From the NCBI GenBank assembly GCA_009781815.1, contig WQVB01000004.1, positions 1-17,863 on the forward strand: DNA of 17,863 nt, given 5' to 3'. Each line of letters begins with the position of its first letter. Positions within the stretch are counted from its first letter, which is position 1. Of the stretch, positions 1 through 6,397 are shown in pieces. Source of the stretch: Defluviitaleaceae bacterium (GTDB taxonomy: Bacteria; Bacillota; Clostridia; Lachnospirales; WRAX01). The notes under the pieces were generated by a model, which was given only the letters and a program-made list of their open reading frames with translations, was not told the origin of the DNA and did no database searches. A program made the translations under genes and the position numbers.

Positions 1-50
1 AAAAGGCGGGCTTATATACAATGGCAGATTTGCTAGAGGCAGGTATTTAG
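1..50 (+). CDS. rnmV: Probable ribonuclease M5, C-terminal fragment (cut by window edge)
   Basis: Only the last 15 codons are in the window, reading KAGLYTMADLLEAGI and then TAG at 48-50. The TMADLLEAGI segment resembles the start of the C-terminal region of RNase M5 (B. subtilis has a similar S-x-x-DLIHAGLI stretch), the Toprim-domain enzyme that matures the 5S rRNA precursor. RnmV directly precedes ksgA in many Firmicutes, which supports the call, and ksgA starts one base after this stop. Oddly, the family normally continues for some 50-60 residues beyond this motif, so this copy would be short. The upstream Toprim domain is not visible, so both identity and truncation are tentative. Confidence 0.45.
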   Translation, partial: KAGLYTMADLLEAGI

Positions 51-51
51 C

Positions 52-897
52 ATGTGTAACCAACTTTCATCAAAAACATATATAAGGCAGCTCCTTGCTG
101 ACAACGACATATACGCAAAAAAGCACTTTGGGCAGAATTTTTTAACAGATGCTCATGTGCTTTCAAAAATAGTGGCTGCGGCTGATATATCCCCTGATGA
201 TGTGGTGATAGAGGTGGGCCCTGGTCTTGGTGTGCTTACTAGAGAGCTTGCTGCTAAAGCCAAAAAAGTTGTAGCTATAGAGATAGACAAAGACATGGTA
301 AAAATCCTTCAAGAAAATTTACCTTATGATAATATCGAGATTGTTAATCAAGACATTTTAAAGACGGATTTAAAAGCCATTATAGGAGACGCCAAAAACG
401 TCAAAATGGCGGCAAACTTGCCCTACTATATAACGTCGCCTATAATTTTCAAGGTGCTGGAGGAGGCCTTGCCAGTTGCCTCTATGGTGGTGATGGTGCA
501 AAAAGAGGTGGCAGATAGGTTTTTGGCCAAGCCAGGCACAAAGGCTTATGGCTTGCCCTCTTTAACCCTTGCATATTATGGCACTTGTCAGCTTGTTGCA
601 AATGTGCCGCCTAATTGCTTTCACCCCCGCCCCGACGTGTCCTCCGCCGTTATCAAAATAGACGTTAACCCTCGTTATGATGTTGATGGCTCCATATTTT
701 TCCCCCTTGTGAGGGCGGCTTTTACTAATAGGCGAAAAACTTTTCAAAACAACCTTGCCCAATGTGGAGAGCTGGGGCTGTCTAAAGAAGATGCCGCAAA
801 GCTTTTGGAGGAGGCTGGCTTTAGCCCCACCATACGTGGTGAAGTTTTAGATTTTGAGGGTTTTGTTAAGCTGACAAAGTGTTATAAAAAGCCATAA
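52..897 (+). CDS. ksgA: 16S rRNA (adenine-1518/1519 N6,N6)-dimethyltransferase KsgA/RsmA
   Basis: This 281-residue protein has the normal KsgA length. It dimethylates two adjacent adenines in the 3'-terminal hairpin of 16S rRNA, using S-adenosylmethionine, during late 30S assembly in the cytoplasm. Visible motifs in order are KKHFGQNFL near residue 25, the SAM-binding VIEVGPGLGVLTREL near 52-66, the acidic end of the next strand (VAIEID), the catalytic NLPYYITSP near 122-130, RPDVSSAV near 195 and NRRKTFQNNL near 227-236. The ATG at 52 is chosen because it places the conserved N-terminal helix normally and follows a modest GAGG at 36-39. It lies one base after the preceding stop, so it is probably translated in tandem with that gene. 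It ends just before a strong terminator hairpin. Confidence 0.97.
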   Translation: MCNQLSSKTYIRQLLADNDIYAKKHFGQNFLTDAHVLSKIVAAADISPDDVVIEVGPGLGVLTRELAAKAKKVVAIEIDKDMVKILQENLPYDNIEIVNQDILKTDLKAIIGDAKNVKMAANLPYYITSPIIFKVLEEALPVASMVVMVQKEVADRFLAKPGTKAYGLPSLTLAYYGTCQLVANVPPNCFHPRPDVSSAVIKIDVNPRYDVDGSIFFPLVRAAFTNRRKTFQNNLAQCGELGLSKEDAAKLLEEAGFSPTIRGEVLDFEGFVKLTKCYKKP

Positions 898-925
898 GAG
901 GCAAAATGATACATGATGATAAATA

Positions 926-969
926 ACAACAAAAAAGAGCGACTATTTTGTATCGCTCTTTTTTGTTGT
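926..969. terminator. Bidirectional intrinsic terminator between ksgA and the serine hydrolase gene
   Basis: A perfect 17-bp inverted repeat (926-942 with 953-969, 10-base loop) has a GAGCGA/TCGCTC core flanked by A6 and T6, so a U-run follows the stem on either strand. It sits between two convergent genes. On the minus strand the far arm lies inside the end of the serine hydrolase reading frame, whose stop is in the loop. Confidence 0.9.
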
Positions 970-2418
970 GGAAGAAAGCACAAACCAAGTGATGCTTGCG
1001 GTTGAAATTGCCAATGCAATAAATGCCGTTAAAAAGCTATATAATGGCGTTTGTCTTAAAGTTAATATCCAACCATGAACAAAAATGAATCTTGGGAACA
1101 TAAAGGACATAATGGATACAGCAAGGGTGATTATTGCCCAAAGCGATATAAGAGCAACTCTCTTTCTCGACAAGGGATGCTTAAGGCCTTGTTTTCTCCT
1201 CTTTAATCCCAAGATTATAAATATGCCAGCCAATAAAACCCCGACAACGGTTATGATTGTGGTCATAATGTCCAATAATTGGGTGAGACTTAGGGTGTAT
1301 GATTGTTGCAGGTTGCCATCCAAAATATCCTTAATATTGTGCAACATATTGCCATTTGTGCCTATGCCGTTAGAAAGCATGGTGATGCCGATGACCTCAT
1401 TTGGGTAGAGAAAGACATTTGTTGCAAAGCCACCTGGGTTGCCTCCTGCATGATTGATGAAGCTAGCATCTTCATTTACAAACCAACCTGCTGCATAAAA
1501 GCTTCCATCCTCCCTTGCTACAGCCATGCCCATCTGATGAGAGCGGGGGATGATTGTGTTAAATATCTCAGGTACATCATTCACAAGCCCCATTTGGATG
1601 CCCATCCAACGTGCCATGTCGCTGGTTGATGAAATGATATAACCCGTGGGGACGCTCCCTCTAGCTTCAAAAGAGTCTCGCTGGATTGTGAAAAGGTTAA
1701 AGGTTGTTGTATAGCCTGTGGCGAGGCGACCCGTGGCTATTGCATTGTCTCTATTTGCAAATGTTTGGGTAAGCCCTAGCGGTGCAAATATACGCTCCTC
1801 CATGAAGCTTTCATAGCTTTGCCCTGCTACAACCTCCATCACCAGCCCTAACACATTATAGTTTTTTGTGCCATAAGACATTCTAGTGCCTGGTAAAAAC
1901 TCTAACTCAGCCCCAACTAAGGCCTCTACGGTGTTTTGTAGGGTATCAGGCTCTTCTCTATTTTGGATGCGGTTAGGGTGGCGTTGGGTGATGCCTACTG
2001 TGTGGTGCATAAAATGATACAACCTTACATCTTGCATATTAACGGGCTGGCCATTATATGTAAATGTTAGCCAAGGGAGATGGTCTGCAATGGAGTCTGA
2101 AAGAGACAACAACCCCATCTCCTCCAAATATAAAAGCCCCAAGGCGGTGAAGGCTTTAGAGACGGAGGCAAGCTCAAATAGAGTGTTTTCACCTGCCTCT
2201 ATGCCTGTTTCACGGCTAGCTATCCCTGATGAGAAGAAATGTACCTCTCCATCAACTACTACCGCAACCGACATGCCAGGCGACCTTGATAGACGCTGGG
2301 CGTCATTTACAAATTGTTGGATGGCGTCTCTTTGGTCGTTTGGCATGGCATATATGGGCATGGCGAAAGCTAGTAATAAAATTAGTACAAAAGCTAATGT
2401 TGAGATTTTCTTTAGCAT
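943..2418 (-). CDS. Secreted serine hydrolase, beta-lactamase/penicillin-binding fold, with C-terminal membrane segments
   Basis: The 491-residue protein opens with a signal peptide (KK, a long hydrophobic stretch, then P-I-Y-A at about 21-24), so the catalytic domain should face outward. The class C/PBP4*-like fold shows the nucleophile motif SVSK (S85, K88), a tyrosine motif Y182-G-T before KNYNVLG, and an HAGG motif near residue 322 in place of KTG. The second motif is usually Y-S-N; here Asn is replaced by Thr. After about residue 385 come three hydrophobic helices separated by basic loops (KRRK, SRKR). The ATG has AAAGGA about nine bases upstream. It is last in the minus-strand cassette, 21 bases after the CPBP gene. 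Substrate is unknown: peptidoglycan peptides, an ester or a D-amino-acid peptide are possible, and beta-lactam resistance cannot be inferred. Confidence 0.88.
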   Translation of the reverse strand: MLKKISTLAFVLILLLAFAMPIYAMPNDQRDAIQQFVNDAQRLSRSPGMSVAVVVDGEVHFFSSGIASRETGIEAGENTLFELASVSKAFTALGLLYLEEMGLLSLSDSIADHLPWLTFTYNGQPVNMQDVRLYHFMHHTVGITQRHPNRIQNREEPDTLQNTVEALVGAELEFLPGTRMSYGTKNYNVLGLVMEVVAGQSYESFMEERIFAPLGLTQTFANRDNAIATGRLATGYTTTFNLFTIQRDSFEARGSVPTGYIISSTSDMARWMGIQMGLVNDVPEIFNTIIPRSHQMGMAVAREDGSFYAAGWFVNEDASFINHAGGNPGGFATNVFLYPNEVIGITMLSNGIGTNGNMLHNIKDILDGNLQQSYTLSLTQLLDIMTTIITVVGVLLAGIFIILGLKRRKQGLKHPLSRKRVALISLWAIITLAVSIMSFMFPRFIFVHGWILTLRQTPLYSFLTAFIALAISTASITWFVLSSTTKKSDTK

Positions 2419-2439
2419 GACTGTGTCGTCCTTTCTAGC

Positions 2440-3309
2440 TTAAAATATAAACTGCATAAATATCAACAAGGCTACAAACACCCAAAACAGCCAATTAAAA
2501 ACTTGCCAGAAAGATTTTTTTGGAGTTTCAATCAAATCCTCAGGGTGGTCTTTAGCATGGTTTGCCTTCATGCTTTTTAATCCAAGGTATATAGCTACAA
2601 CGGCAAATGCCGACAACACGCCAAAGATGATACGAAGCACATTCATATTCTCAAAAGAAAATACTTGAGAGAAAAACACGATAATAGCCACATTGATGAT
2701 GATGTGTTGCAAAATGGCAGGTAAAATAGACTTGGTAAAGTGAATAGTGAACACCCACATAAAACGCAACCCGATCATGAAGAGTAGGTTTAGGAGAGGT
2801 CCTCCGCTGTGGGGTATTGTAGAGATTATAGCTATAGCGGCGGCTGCATGCCCTATAGACACACCTTGCCCTCTATAGTCGCTATGAAGTGCATCCCGCA
2901 AAAATAACTCATCTACAATAGATATAAACAAGCCCGTGCCTAAGAAAAGCACCCAAAGTGGATATGGAACAATCCTATTATCGATAATGTCTAAAGAAGA
3001 CCAAGGCGTTAAGAAGATAAATATGCCTACCACCGATATGGCCACGCCTATCACCATCGCCCACACAAAATCTTGCTTTGATGATAATTTAAATCGATAG
3101 GGTTTGATAGGTGTTTTTTCATTAACTAGCGGATAAGCTATGCAAAAGGGGATGTAGAGCAGCACCATCAACAAAATAGAGCTATAATACCCCTCTATAC
3201 CTAATGCCTCGCTTAACAAAGGCGATATAAACAAGCCAGTCGCTACAAGCCATATAGCAAAGGCAAGCGACCATGCGTGTATTCTCATTGACTGTATGAT
3301 TTTGTTCAT
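2440..3309 (-). CDS. CPBP-family intramembrane metalloprotease (CAAX protease-like membrane protein)
   Basis: The 289-residue protein is very hydrophobic, with about eight predicted membrane helices. The central part carries the CPBP (Abi/CAAX protease) signatures: DELFLRDAL near 133-141 matches the EExxxR motif with Asp for the first Glu, a histidine in STIPHSG near 163-169 matches the second motif, and LQHIIIN near 201-207 matches HxxxN. Known members are membrane-embedded endopeptidases; in Gram-positives some process peptides or act in immunity to bacteriocins. The start has an AAGGAG site at normal spacing. It lies 67 bases after the DUF4097 gene, across a hairpin, and 21 bases before the serine hydrolase gene. 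Protease activity is inferred from motifs and the partner substrate is not evident. Confidence 0.82.
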   Translation of the reverse strand: MNKIIQSMRIHAWSLAFAIWLVATGLFISPLLSEALGIEGYYSSILLMVLLYIPFCIAYPLVNEKTPIKPYRFKLSSKQDFVWAMVIGVAISVVGIFIFLTPWSSLDIIDNRIVPYPLWVLFLGTGLFISIVDELFLRDALHSDYRGQGVSIGHAAAAIAIISTIPHSGGPLLNLLFMIGLRFMWVFTIHFTKSILPAILQHIIINVAIIVFFSQVFSFENMNVLRIIFGVLSAFAVVAIYLGLKSMKANHAKDHPEDLIETPKKSFWQVFNWLFWVFVALLIFMQFIF

Positions 3310-3342
3310 TATTACATACTCCTTCTAAAGCCTTTACAAAAT

Positions 3343-3371
3343 CGCCACCCCGATTATGGTTTGGGATGGCG
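3343..3371 (-). terminator. Hairpin in the cassette between DUF4097 and CPBP genes, possible weak attenuator
   Basis: Just after the DUF4097 stop the minus-strand transcript can form a 9-bp GC-rich stem (CGCCAUCCC with GGGGUGGCG, one G-U pair, 11-base loop) followed by AUUUUG. The U-run is short, so partial termination or mRNA end protection is as likely as full termination. It would let the first three genes be expressed at a different level from the last two. Confidence 0.4.
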
Positions 3372-3376
3372 AAAAA

Positions 3377-4432
3377 TTAACGCTGAAAAATGCTTATTCT
3401 ACCGCTGCTTGTAGATAGGTTAAATTGTGCATTTGCCCCGCTGTGGGCGATGGTGGGTATTTCGCTTGAAAAGCGACCTGATGATGTGGAGTATTGCACA
3501 GCTATAGGCTCTTGGTTTGGCACCGTAACGTCTATTCTGCCTGAAGTGGCACGGGCTGTGATGTGGCTTGGCACAATATCGCTTACAATCTCTAACCTAC
3601 CGCTGTTACTGCGGGCGTTAACGTAGCCAAAGCTGCCAAAAAGCTCATGCCTGCCTGAGGATGTTTGGGTGGTGATAGAGCCTGCATCTGTGTCTGAAGC
3701 CCTAATCATGCCAGAGTTGGTGCGAAGGTTAATGTCTTCTGCCTCTACTGTGAAAAGCTCAATACGACCTGAAGTTGTGGTGGCGGATAGCTGGTTTGAT
3801 ATTATATCACGCATCTCTATTCTGCCGCTATTGGTGCGGGTGGAGATGTCTTCTGCATATATGTTGAACACCTCAACCCTGCCTGAAGTAGTGGTAGCGG
3901 AGAAGGTGGTAGCGGTGATGTTGTGAAGCTCTATCCTCCCGCTGTTTGTTCTAATGCTAAAGTTATCAGCACCAATATCGCTAATGATAACACGACCTGA
4001 TGTGTTATTTATACGAAAGCCTTGAAAATCACCCGCCATAGAGTAGGGCACAAGCACCTCAAGCCGCTTTGATAGGTTGTTTATGCCTATGTTTATGCCG
4101 CCACGCTGGGTGTACCTTATGCTTAGCACGCCGCCGCTGGTTGATACATACATTTCTTCTCTATCTCTAAGCTCTCTTTGGGTAAGCTCCGTTACGATGA
4201 TTTCATTACCCTGGTGCCTTCTAACGTATATGGCACCTGCTGTCCAGTCTATGTCTATGGTGTGGATGTTTTGAGTGTTGACGCTTTGGGTGGTGGCGGG
4301 TGTAAAAGGGCCTGTGTTAAAGCCGAAGCTAAAAGTAAACATATTGCCCACAAGCACCCATATAATAAGCCCTAAAAGTGCCAAAGCACTGACGGACCAA
4401 CATATAATTGTAATAAGTTTTGTTCTGCTCAT
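3377..4432 (-). CDS. DUF4097-family beta-repeat protein with N-terminal membrane anchor
   Basis: The 351-residue protein begins with one hydrophobic helix (about residues 8-30) and then a domain rich in short beta strands. From about residue 145 a motif ending in SGR recurs eleven times. The first six intervals are each exactly 19 residues, and T-T-S-G-R-type and T-N-S-G-R-type copies alternate; later spacing loosens to 18, 20, 21 and 25. This is the pattern of the DUF4097 (adhesin-like) family, expected to form a beta-solenoid. No catalytic motif is visible. AAGGGG lies upstream of the ATG, and only three bases separate the gene from the preceding HAAS gene. Family members often sit beside PadR and HAAS genes, and a role as an extracytoplasmic sensor or scaffold is an inference. 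Confidence 0.85.
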   Translation of the reverse strand: MSRTKLITIICWSVSALALLGLIIWVLVGNMFTFSFGFNTGPFTPATTQSVNTQNIHTIDIDWTAGAIYVRRHQGNEIIVTELTQRELRDREEMYVSTSGGVLSIRYTQRGGINIGINNLSKRLEVLVPYSMAGDFQGFRINNTSGRVIISDIGADNFSIRTNSGRIELHNITATTFSATTTSGRVEVFNIYAEDISTRTNSGRIEMRDIISNQLSATTTSGRIELFTVEAEDINLRTNSGMIRASDTDAGSITTQTSSGRHELFGSFGYVNARSNSGRLEIVSDIVPSHITARATSGRIDVTVPNQEPIAVQYSTSSGRFSSEIPTIAHSGANAQFNLSTSSGRISIFQR

Positions 4433-4435
4433 TTT

Positions 4436-5125
4436 TTATTCCCCTTTGTTTTTGGCTGCGAAAAAGATGTTGATAAGAGACTCTATAAGGCCACCCGCTA
4501 TAAAGATAACCCAAGATATATGCCACATATTTGTAGTAAAGCTTACGAGAAAGTATGTTACAGTAATGAGGGACCAAAGAGCAGTAGATATTGACGCACG
4601 CATTTTTCTGCCCTCAGGGTTGGCTGGGTAATATTCATTTTCCTCATCTTTGTCTTTTATTTCGGCTATTTTTGCTTCTTCTTTATGCAACATTCTTGGC
4701 TTTGTCATGTTGTTGTAGATTAAAAGACCAGTTGCGGCTGCTACCATGATGATAAGTATAGGTATGCCAGCTTCAGAATTGCCGTTGCCTATAGTCTCAA
4801 AAATGATAACAGGCAAGGCCGCTAAGATGTACATCATAATAGCGATAGACGTTAGCATTGCGGATTTTCTGCGGGCTTTTTCAAGCCTTTGGGCATCTGG
4901 TTGCAGGTGAGAGTCTTCTTCTAGCTGCCTTAGCAACACCCTTACATCACCTATGCTTGCAACGGCTATGTTAAAGGCCGCCTCGGGTGATTTGCCCTCT
5001 TCTATAAGGCCTCTATATTTGTCTTGCAGGTTTAGCAACATTTCTTCTTTAAGCTCCGTTGCCTTTTTTGTTGGTGTTGTGTCTTCAAAAATAGATTCGA
5101 TGTATCTGTGTAATTTGTCTTCCAT
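4436..5125 (-). CDS. HAAS (DUF1700-like / permease prefix) domain membrane protein
   Basis: The first 75 residues form a charged helical region of the HAAS/DUF1700 type: MEDKLHRYIESIF, then E-L-K-E-E-M-L-L-N-L-Q-D-K-Y, then a G-K-S-P-E-A-A-F segment and I-G-D-V. About four membrane helices follow (around 90-112, 122-140, 172-190 and 198-220), with a charged loop between the second and third. HAAS domains typically accompany PadR-type repressors and are thought to relay a signal between the membrane partner and the regulator. The ATG overlaps the PadR stop in a TAATG arrangement with AAGGAG upstream, so the two are translationally coupled. The family assignment comes from sequence character and context rather than a full profile match. 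Confidence 0.75.
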   Translation of the reverse strand: MEDKLHRYIESIFEDTTPTKKATELKEEMLLNLQDKYRGLIEEGKSPEAAFNIAVASIGDVRVLLRQLEEDSHLQPDAQRLEKARRKSAMLTSIAIMMYILAALPVIIFETIGNGNSEAGIPILIIMVAAATGLLIYNNMTKPRMLHKEEAKIAEIKDKDEENEYYPANPEGRKMRASISTALWSLITVTYFLVSFTTNMWHISWVIFIAGGLIESLINIFFAAKNKGE

Positions 5126-5463
5126 TATTCATTCTCCTTCACTTTAATCAATTCTTCAATCATTTCTTTGGCATTTTTCCACTCGCTAAGCAATGTTCGA
5201 TAAGCTTCGCTGCCAGAGTTGGTGATGCTATAATATCTTCTTCGAGCTCCAGTCATTTCATTGCCCCAGTAGGATGAAATGTGTCCAGCCTGCTCTAGCC
5301 GCCTAAAGGCGGTATAAAGTGTCGCCTCTTTAAGCTCGTATCTTCCATCGGTTTTTTGTAAGATGGATTTGTTTATCTCATAGCCATAGTTATCTTCATC
5401 CATCAAACATGCTAAGATGATGGTGTCTGTGTGGCCTCTAATGAGGTCTGATGCTATAGACAT
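5125..5463 (-). CDS. PadR-family transcriptional repressor
   Basis: This 112-residue protein has the compact PadR winged-helix layout: an ILACL-M-D-E-D-NYGYEI helix at about 15-30, the L-K-E-A-T-LY-T-A-F-RRLE recognition region at about 44-58, and the wing G-A-R-R-R-YY-S-IT-N-S-G at about 72-84. A C-terminal dimerisation helix (W-K-N-A-K-E-M-I) follows. It is a cytoplasmic DNA-binding dimer and very probably controls its own operon, since the genes that follow it are coupled to it. A strong AAAGGAGG site precedes the ATG. The upstream promoter carries a palindrome across its -10 that could be its operator. Confidence 0.93.
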   Translation of the reverse strand: MSIASDLIRGHTDTIILACLMDEDNYGYEINKSILQKTDGRYELKEATLYTAFRRLEQAGHISSYWGNEMTGARRRYYSITNSGSEAYRTLLSEWKNAKEMIEELIKVKENE

Positions 5464-5497
5464 AGCCCCCCTCCTTTCGATATGCTATTTACGTTTT

Positions 5498-5523
5498 CAT
5501 CCTCAGCTTGATTCAGGATGACG
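5498..5523 (-). repeat. Short CGTCATCCT-type palindromic repeat in the PadR 5' leader
   Basis: CATCCT (5498-5503) and AGGATG (5515-5520) are inverted around an 11-base centre containing CTTGA. Read on the minus strand it begins CGTCATCCTGA, the same opening as the intergenic repeats near 14329 and 14974. It lies between the promoter and the ribosome binding site, so the mRNA would carry this hairpin in its 5' leader. Confidence 0.5.
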
Positions 5524-5548
5524 AATAGTATTTTATATACTTCTTGCT

Positions 5549-5565
5549 GATATGTATACTATATC
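5549..5565 (-). promoter_or_regulatory. Candidate PadR operator over the -10
   Basis: GATAT and ATATC form an inverted repeat around seven bases that include GTATAC. The site covers the -10 element of the PadR operon promoter, where a repressor would block RNA polymerase. That it is the PadR binding site is inferred from position and symmetry only. Confidence 0.35.
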
Positions 5566-5586
5566 ACAACATACCTCATCTGTCAA
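5558..5586 (-). promoter_or_regulatory. Sigma-A promoter of the PadR envelope cassette
   Basis: On the minus strand TTGACA (5581-5586) and TATAGT (5558-5563) are separated by exactly 17 bases, and AT-rich tracts lie upstream of the -35 (5587-5617) as in UP elements. Transcription would start near 5551, about 90 bases before the PadR start codon. Confidence 0.82.
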
Positions 5587-5629
5587 TGTATATTTTTAAA
5601 AAAATTAAAAAATTTTTGAGACATTAAAA

Positions 5630-5670
5630 TTCATCCCAAAATAAGCTTAATGTGTTGACAATGGGATGAA
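5630..5670 (+). promoter_or_regulatory. Candidate toxin-antitoxin operator (9-bp inverted repeat)
   Basis: TTCATCCCA (5630-5638) and TGGGATGAA (5662-5670) are perfect inverted copies separated by 23 bases. They flank the -35 of the toxin-antitoxin promoter, with centres 32 bp apart, roughly three helical turns, so dimers could bind one face of the DNA. Autoregulation by the antitoxin is inferred from what is usual for such operons. Confidence 0.38.
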
Positions 5671-5683
5671 AAAGTGCTATTAT
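5655..5683 (+). promoter_or_regulatory. Sigma-A promoter of the toxin-antitoxin operon
   Basis: TTGACA (5655-5660), 17-base spacer, TATTAT (5678-5683). The start of transcription near 5690 leaves a leader of about 24 bases that contains the antitoxin ribosome binding site. It diverges from the PadR promoter, with the two -35 boxes about 70 bp apart. Confidence 0.82.
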
Positions 5684-5713
5684 GATAATAATATTAATTA
5701 TGAGGTGATGAAA

Positions 5714-6040
5714 ATGTCTACTGCAACTACAAAATCCACAGCAACAAAAACCACGCTCAATATCAAAATTGATAAAAATGTAAAAGAAAAAGTGGCACAA
5801 ATGCTAGAAAGTATGGGGCTTGATCACACGACAGCCATTGATATGTATTATCGTAGGATAATAGCGGAGAGAGGCTTGCCTTTTACTCCCAAGGTAGAAC
5901 CTACACTTGACGAGCAATTGATAGCTGCGTTAGAGAAAAGCAACCCTAGAAGGATTAGGCTAGAAGTAGATGAGAACGGCAATGTTGTTATCGACAAAGA
6001 AAAGCATCCTGATTTATATGATTGGGCGGTGAATGGTTAG
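5714..6040 (+). CDS. RelB/DinJ-family antitoxin of a type II toxin-antitoxin pair
   Basis: This 108-residue protein has a Ser/Thr/Lys-rich N-terminus and then the DinJ/RelB core: TTLNIKIDKNVKEK (a beta strand then helix of the ribbon-helix-helix type), M-L-E-S-MGL-D-H-T-T-AI-D-M-Y, and R-R-I-I-A-E-R-GLPF. The acidic C-terminal half is the likely toxin-binding part. The start at 5714 is preferred because GAGGTGA at 5702-5708 is at good spacing; an upstream in-frame ATG at 5666 lies inside the promoter and would not be transcribed. The stop overlaps the toxin start by one base. It should neutralise the toxin and repress the operon together with it. Confidence 0.9.
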   Translation: MSTATTKSTATKTTLNIKIDKNVKEKVAQMLESMGLDHTTAIDMYYRRIIAERGLPFTPKVEPTLDEQLIAALEKSNPRRIRLEVDENGNVVIDKEKHPDLYDWAVNG

Positions 6041-6354
6041 TGAAGCCCTTTGAGCTGTTTATTGTACACCTTACATGGGCTGATGGCGGCAAAAAGCGTC
6101 CAGCTTTAGTGTATGTGGTTGATAATATGGAAGTGGGAGTGTATCAAATCACCACGCAGTTTGAATCTAAAAGCGAGCCTATACGCTCAAAGTATTTTAA
6201 AATTGAGGATTGGGATAAAGCTGGCCTTGATAGACTATCATATGTAGATTCTGGCACACTAATCAACTTGCCAAAGCTTTTCATTAAGAATAAAATGCCT
6301 ATCGGGAAGTTGAGTGAAGAGGATAAAAAGCGTTTCATCGAGTTTTTGAATTAA
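6040..6354 (+). CDS. PemK/MazF-like toxin (probable mRNA endoribonuclease)
   Basis: The 104-residue protein starts at a GTG that overlaps the antitoxin stop (TAGTG), with GGTGA at 6028-6032 seven bases upstream. A longer reading from TTG at 6022 would lie inside the antitoxin with no better site. Features matching the PemK/MazF fold are KKRPALVYVV (R20-P21), a Q-I-T-T-Q strand (T38, T39), K-I-E-D-W-D-K-AGL at 54-63, the S-Y-V-D strand at 67-70, and the ending IGKLSEED. Family members cut mRNA and arrest growth. Pairing with a RelB/DinJ antitoxin rather than a MazE-type one is atypical, and divergence makes the toxin assignment less firm than that of the antitoxin. Confidence 0.78.
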   Translation: MKPFELFIVHLTWADGGKKRPALVYVVDNMEVGVYQITTQFESKSEPIRSKYFKIEDWDKAGLDRLSYVDSGTLINLPKLFIKNKMPIGKLSEEDKKRFIEFLN

Positions 6355-6397
6355 ACAAAACACCCTAGAAACATATTGCTTCTAGGGTGTTTTGTTT
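6353..6397. terminator. Bidirectional intrinsic terminator between the toxin gene and rpoC
   Basis: A perfect 18-bp stem (6353-6370 with 6380-6397, 9-base loop) has a CACCCTAGAA core and A/T-rich ends that supply a U-run in both directions. The stop codons of both convergent genes abut or overlap its outer edges (toxin TAA at 6352-6354, rpoC TAA at 6396-6398). Confidence 0.93.

Noticed and set aside
3390..4631. Plus-strand frames opposite the DUF4097 and HAAS genes
   Set aside because: Mirror images of the repeat codons; no ribosome binding sites, and the minus-strand genes are clearly real.
5666..5713. Longer antitoxin start with 16 extra residues
   Set aside because: It overlaps the spacer and -10 of the operon promoter and would precede the transcription start; the ATG at 5714 has GAGGTGA.
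6022..6039. TTG start giving a longer toxin
   Set aside because: Lies within the antitoxin without a proper ribosome binding site; the GTG at 6040 overlaps the stop and has GGTGA upstream.
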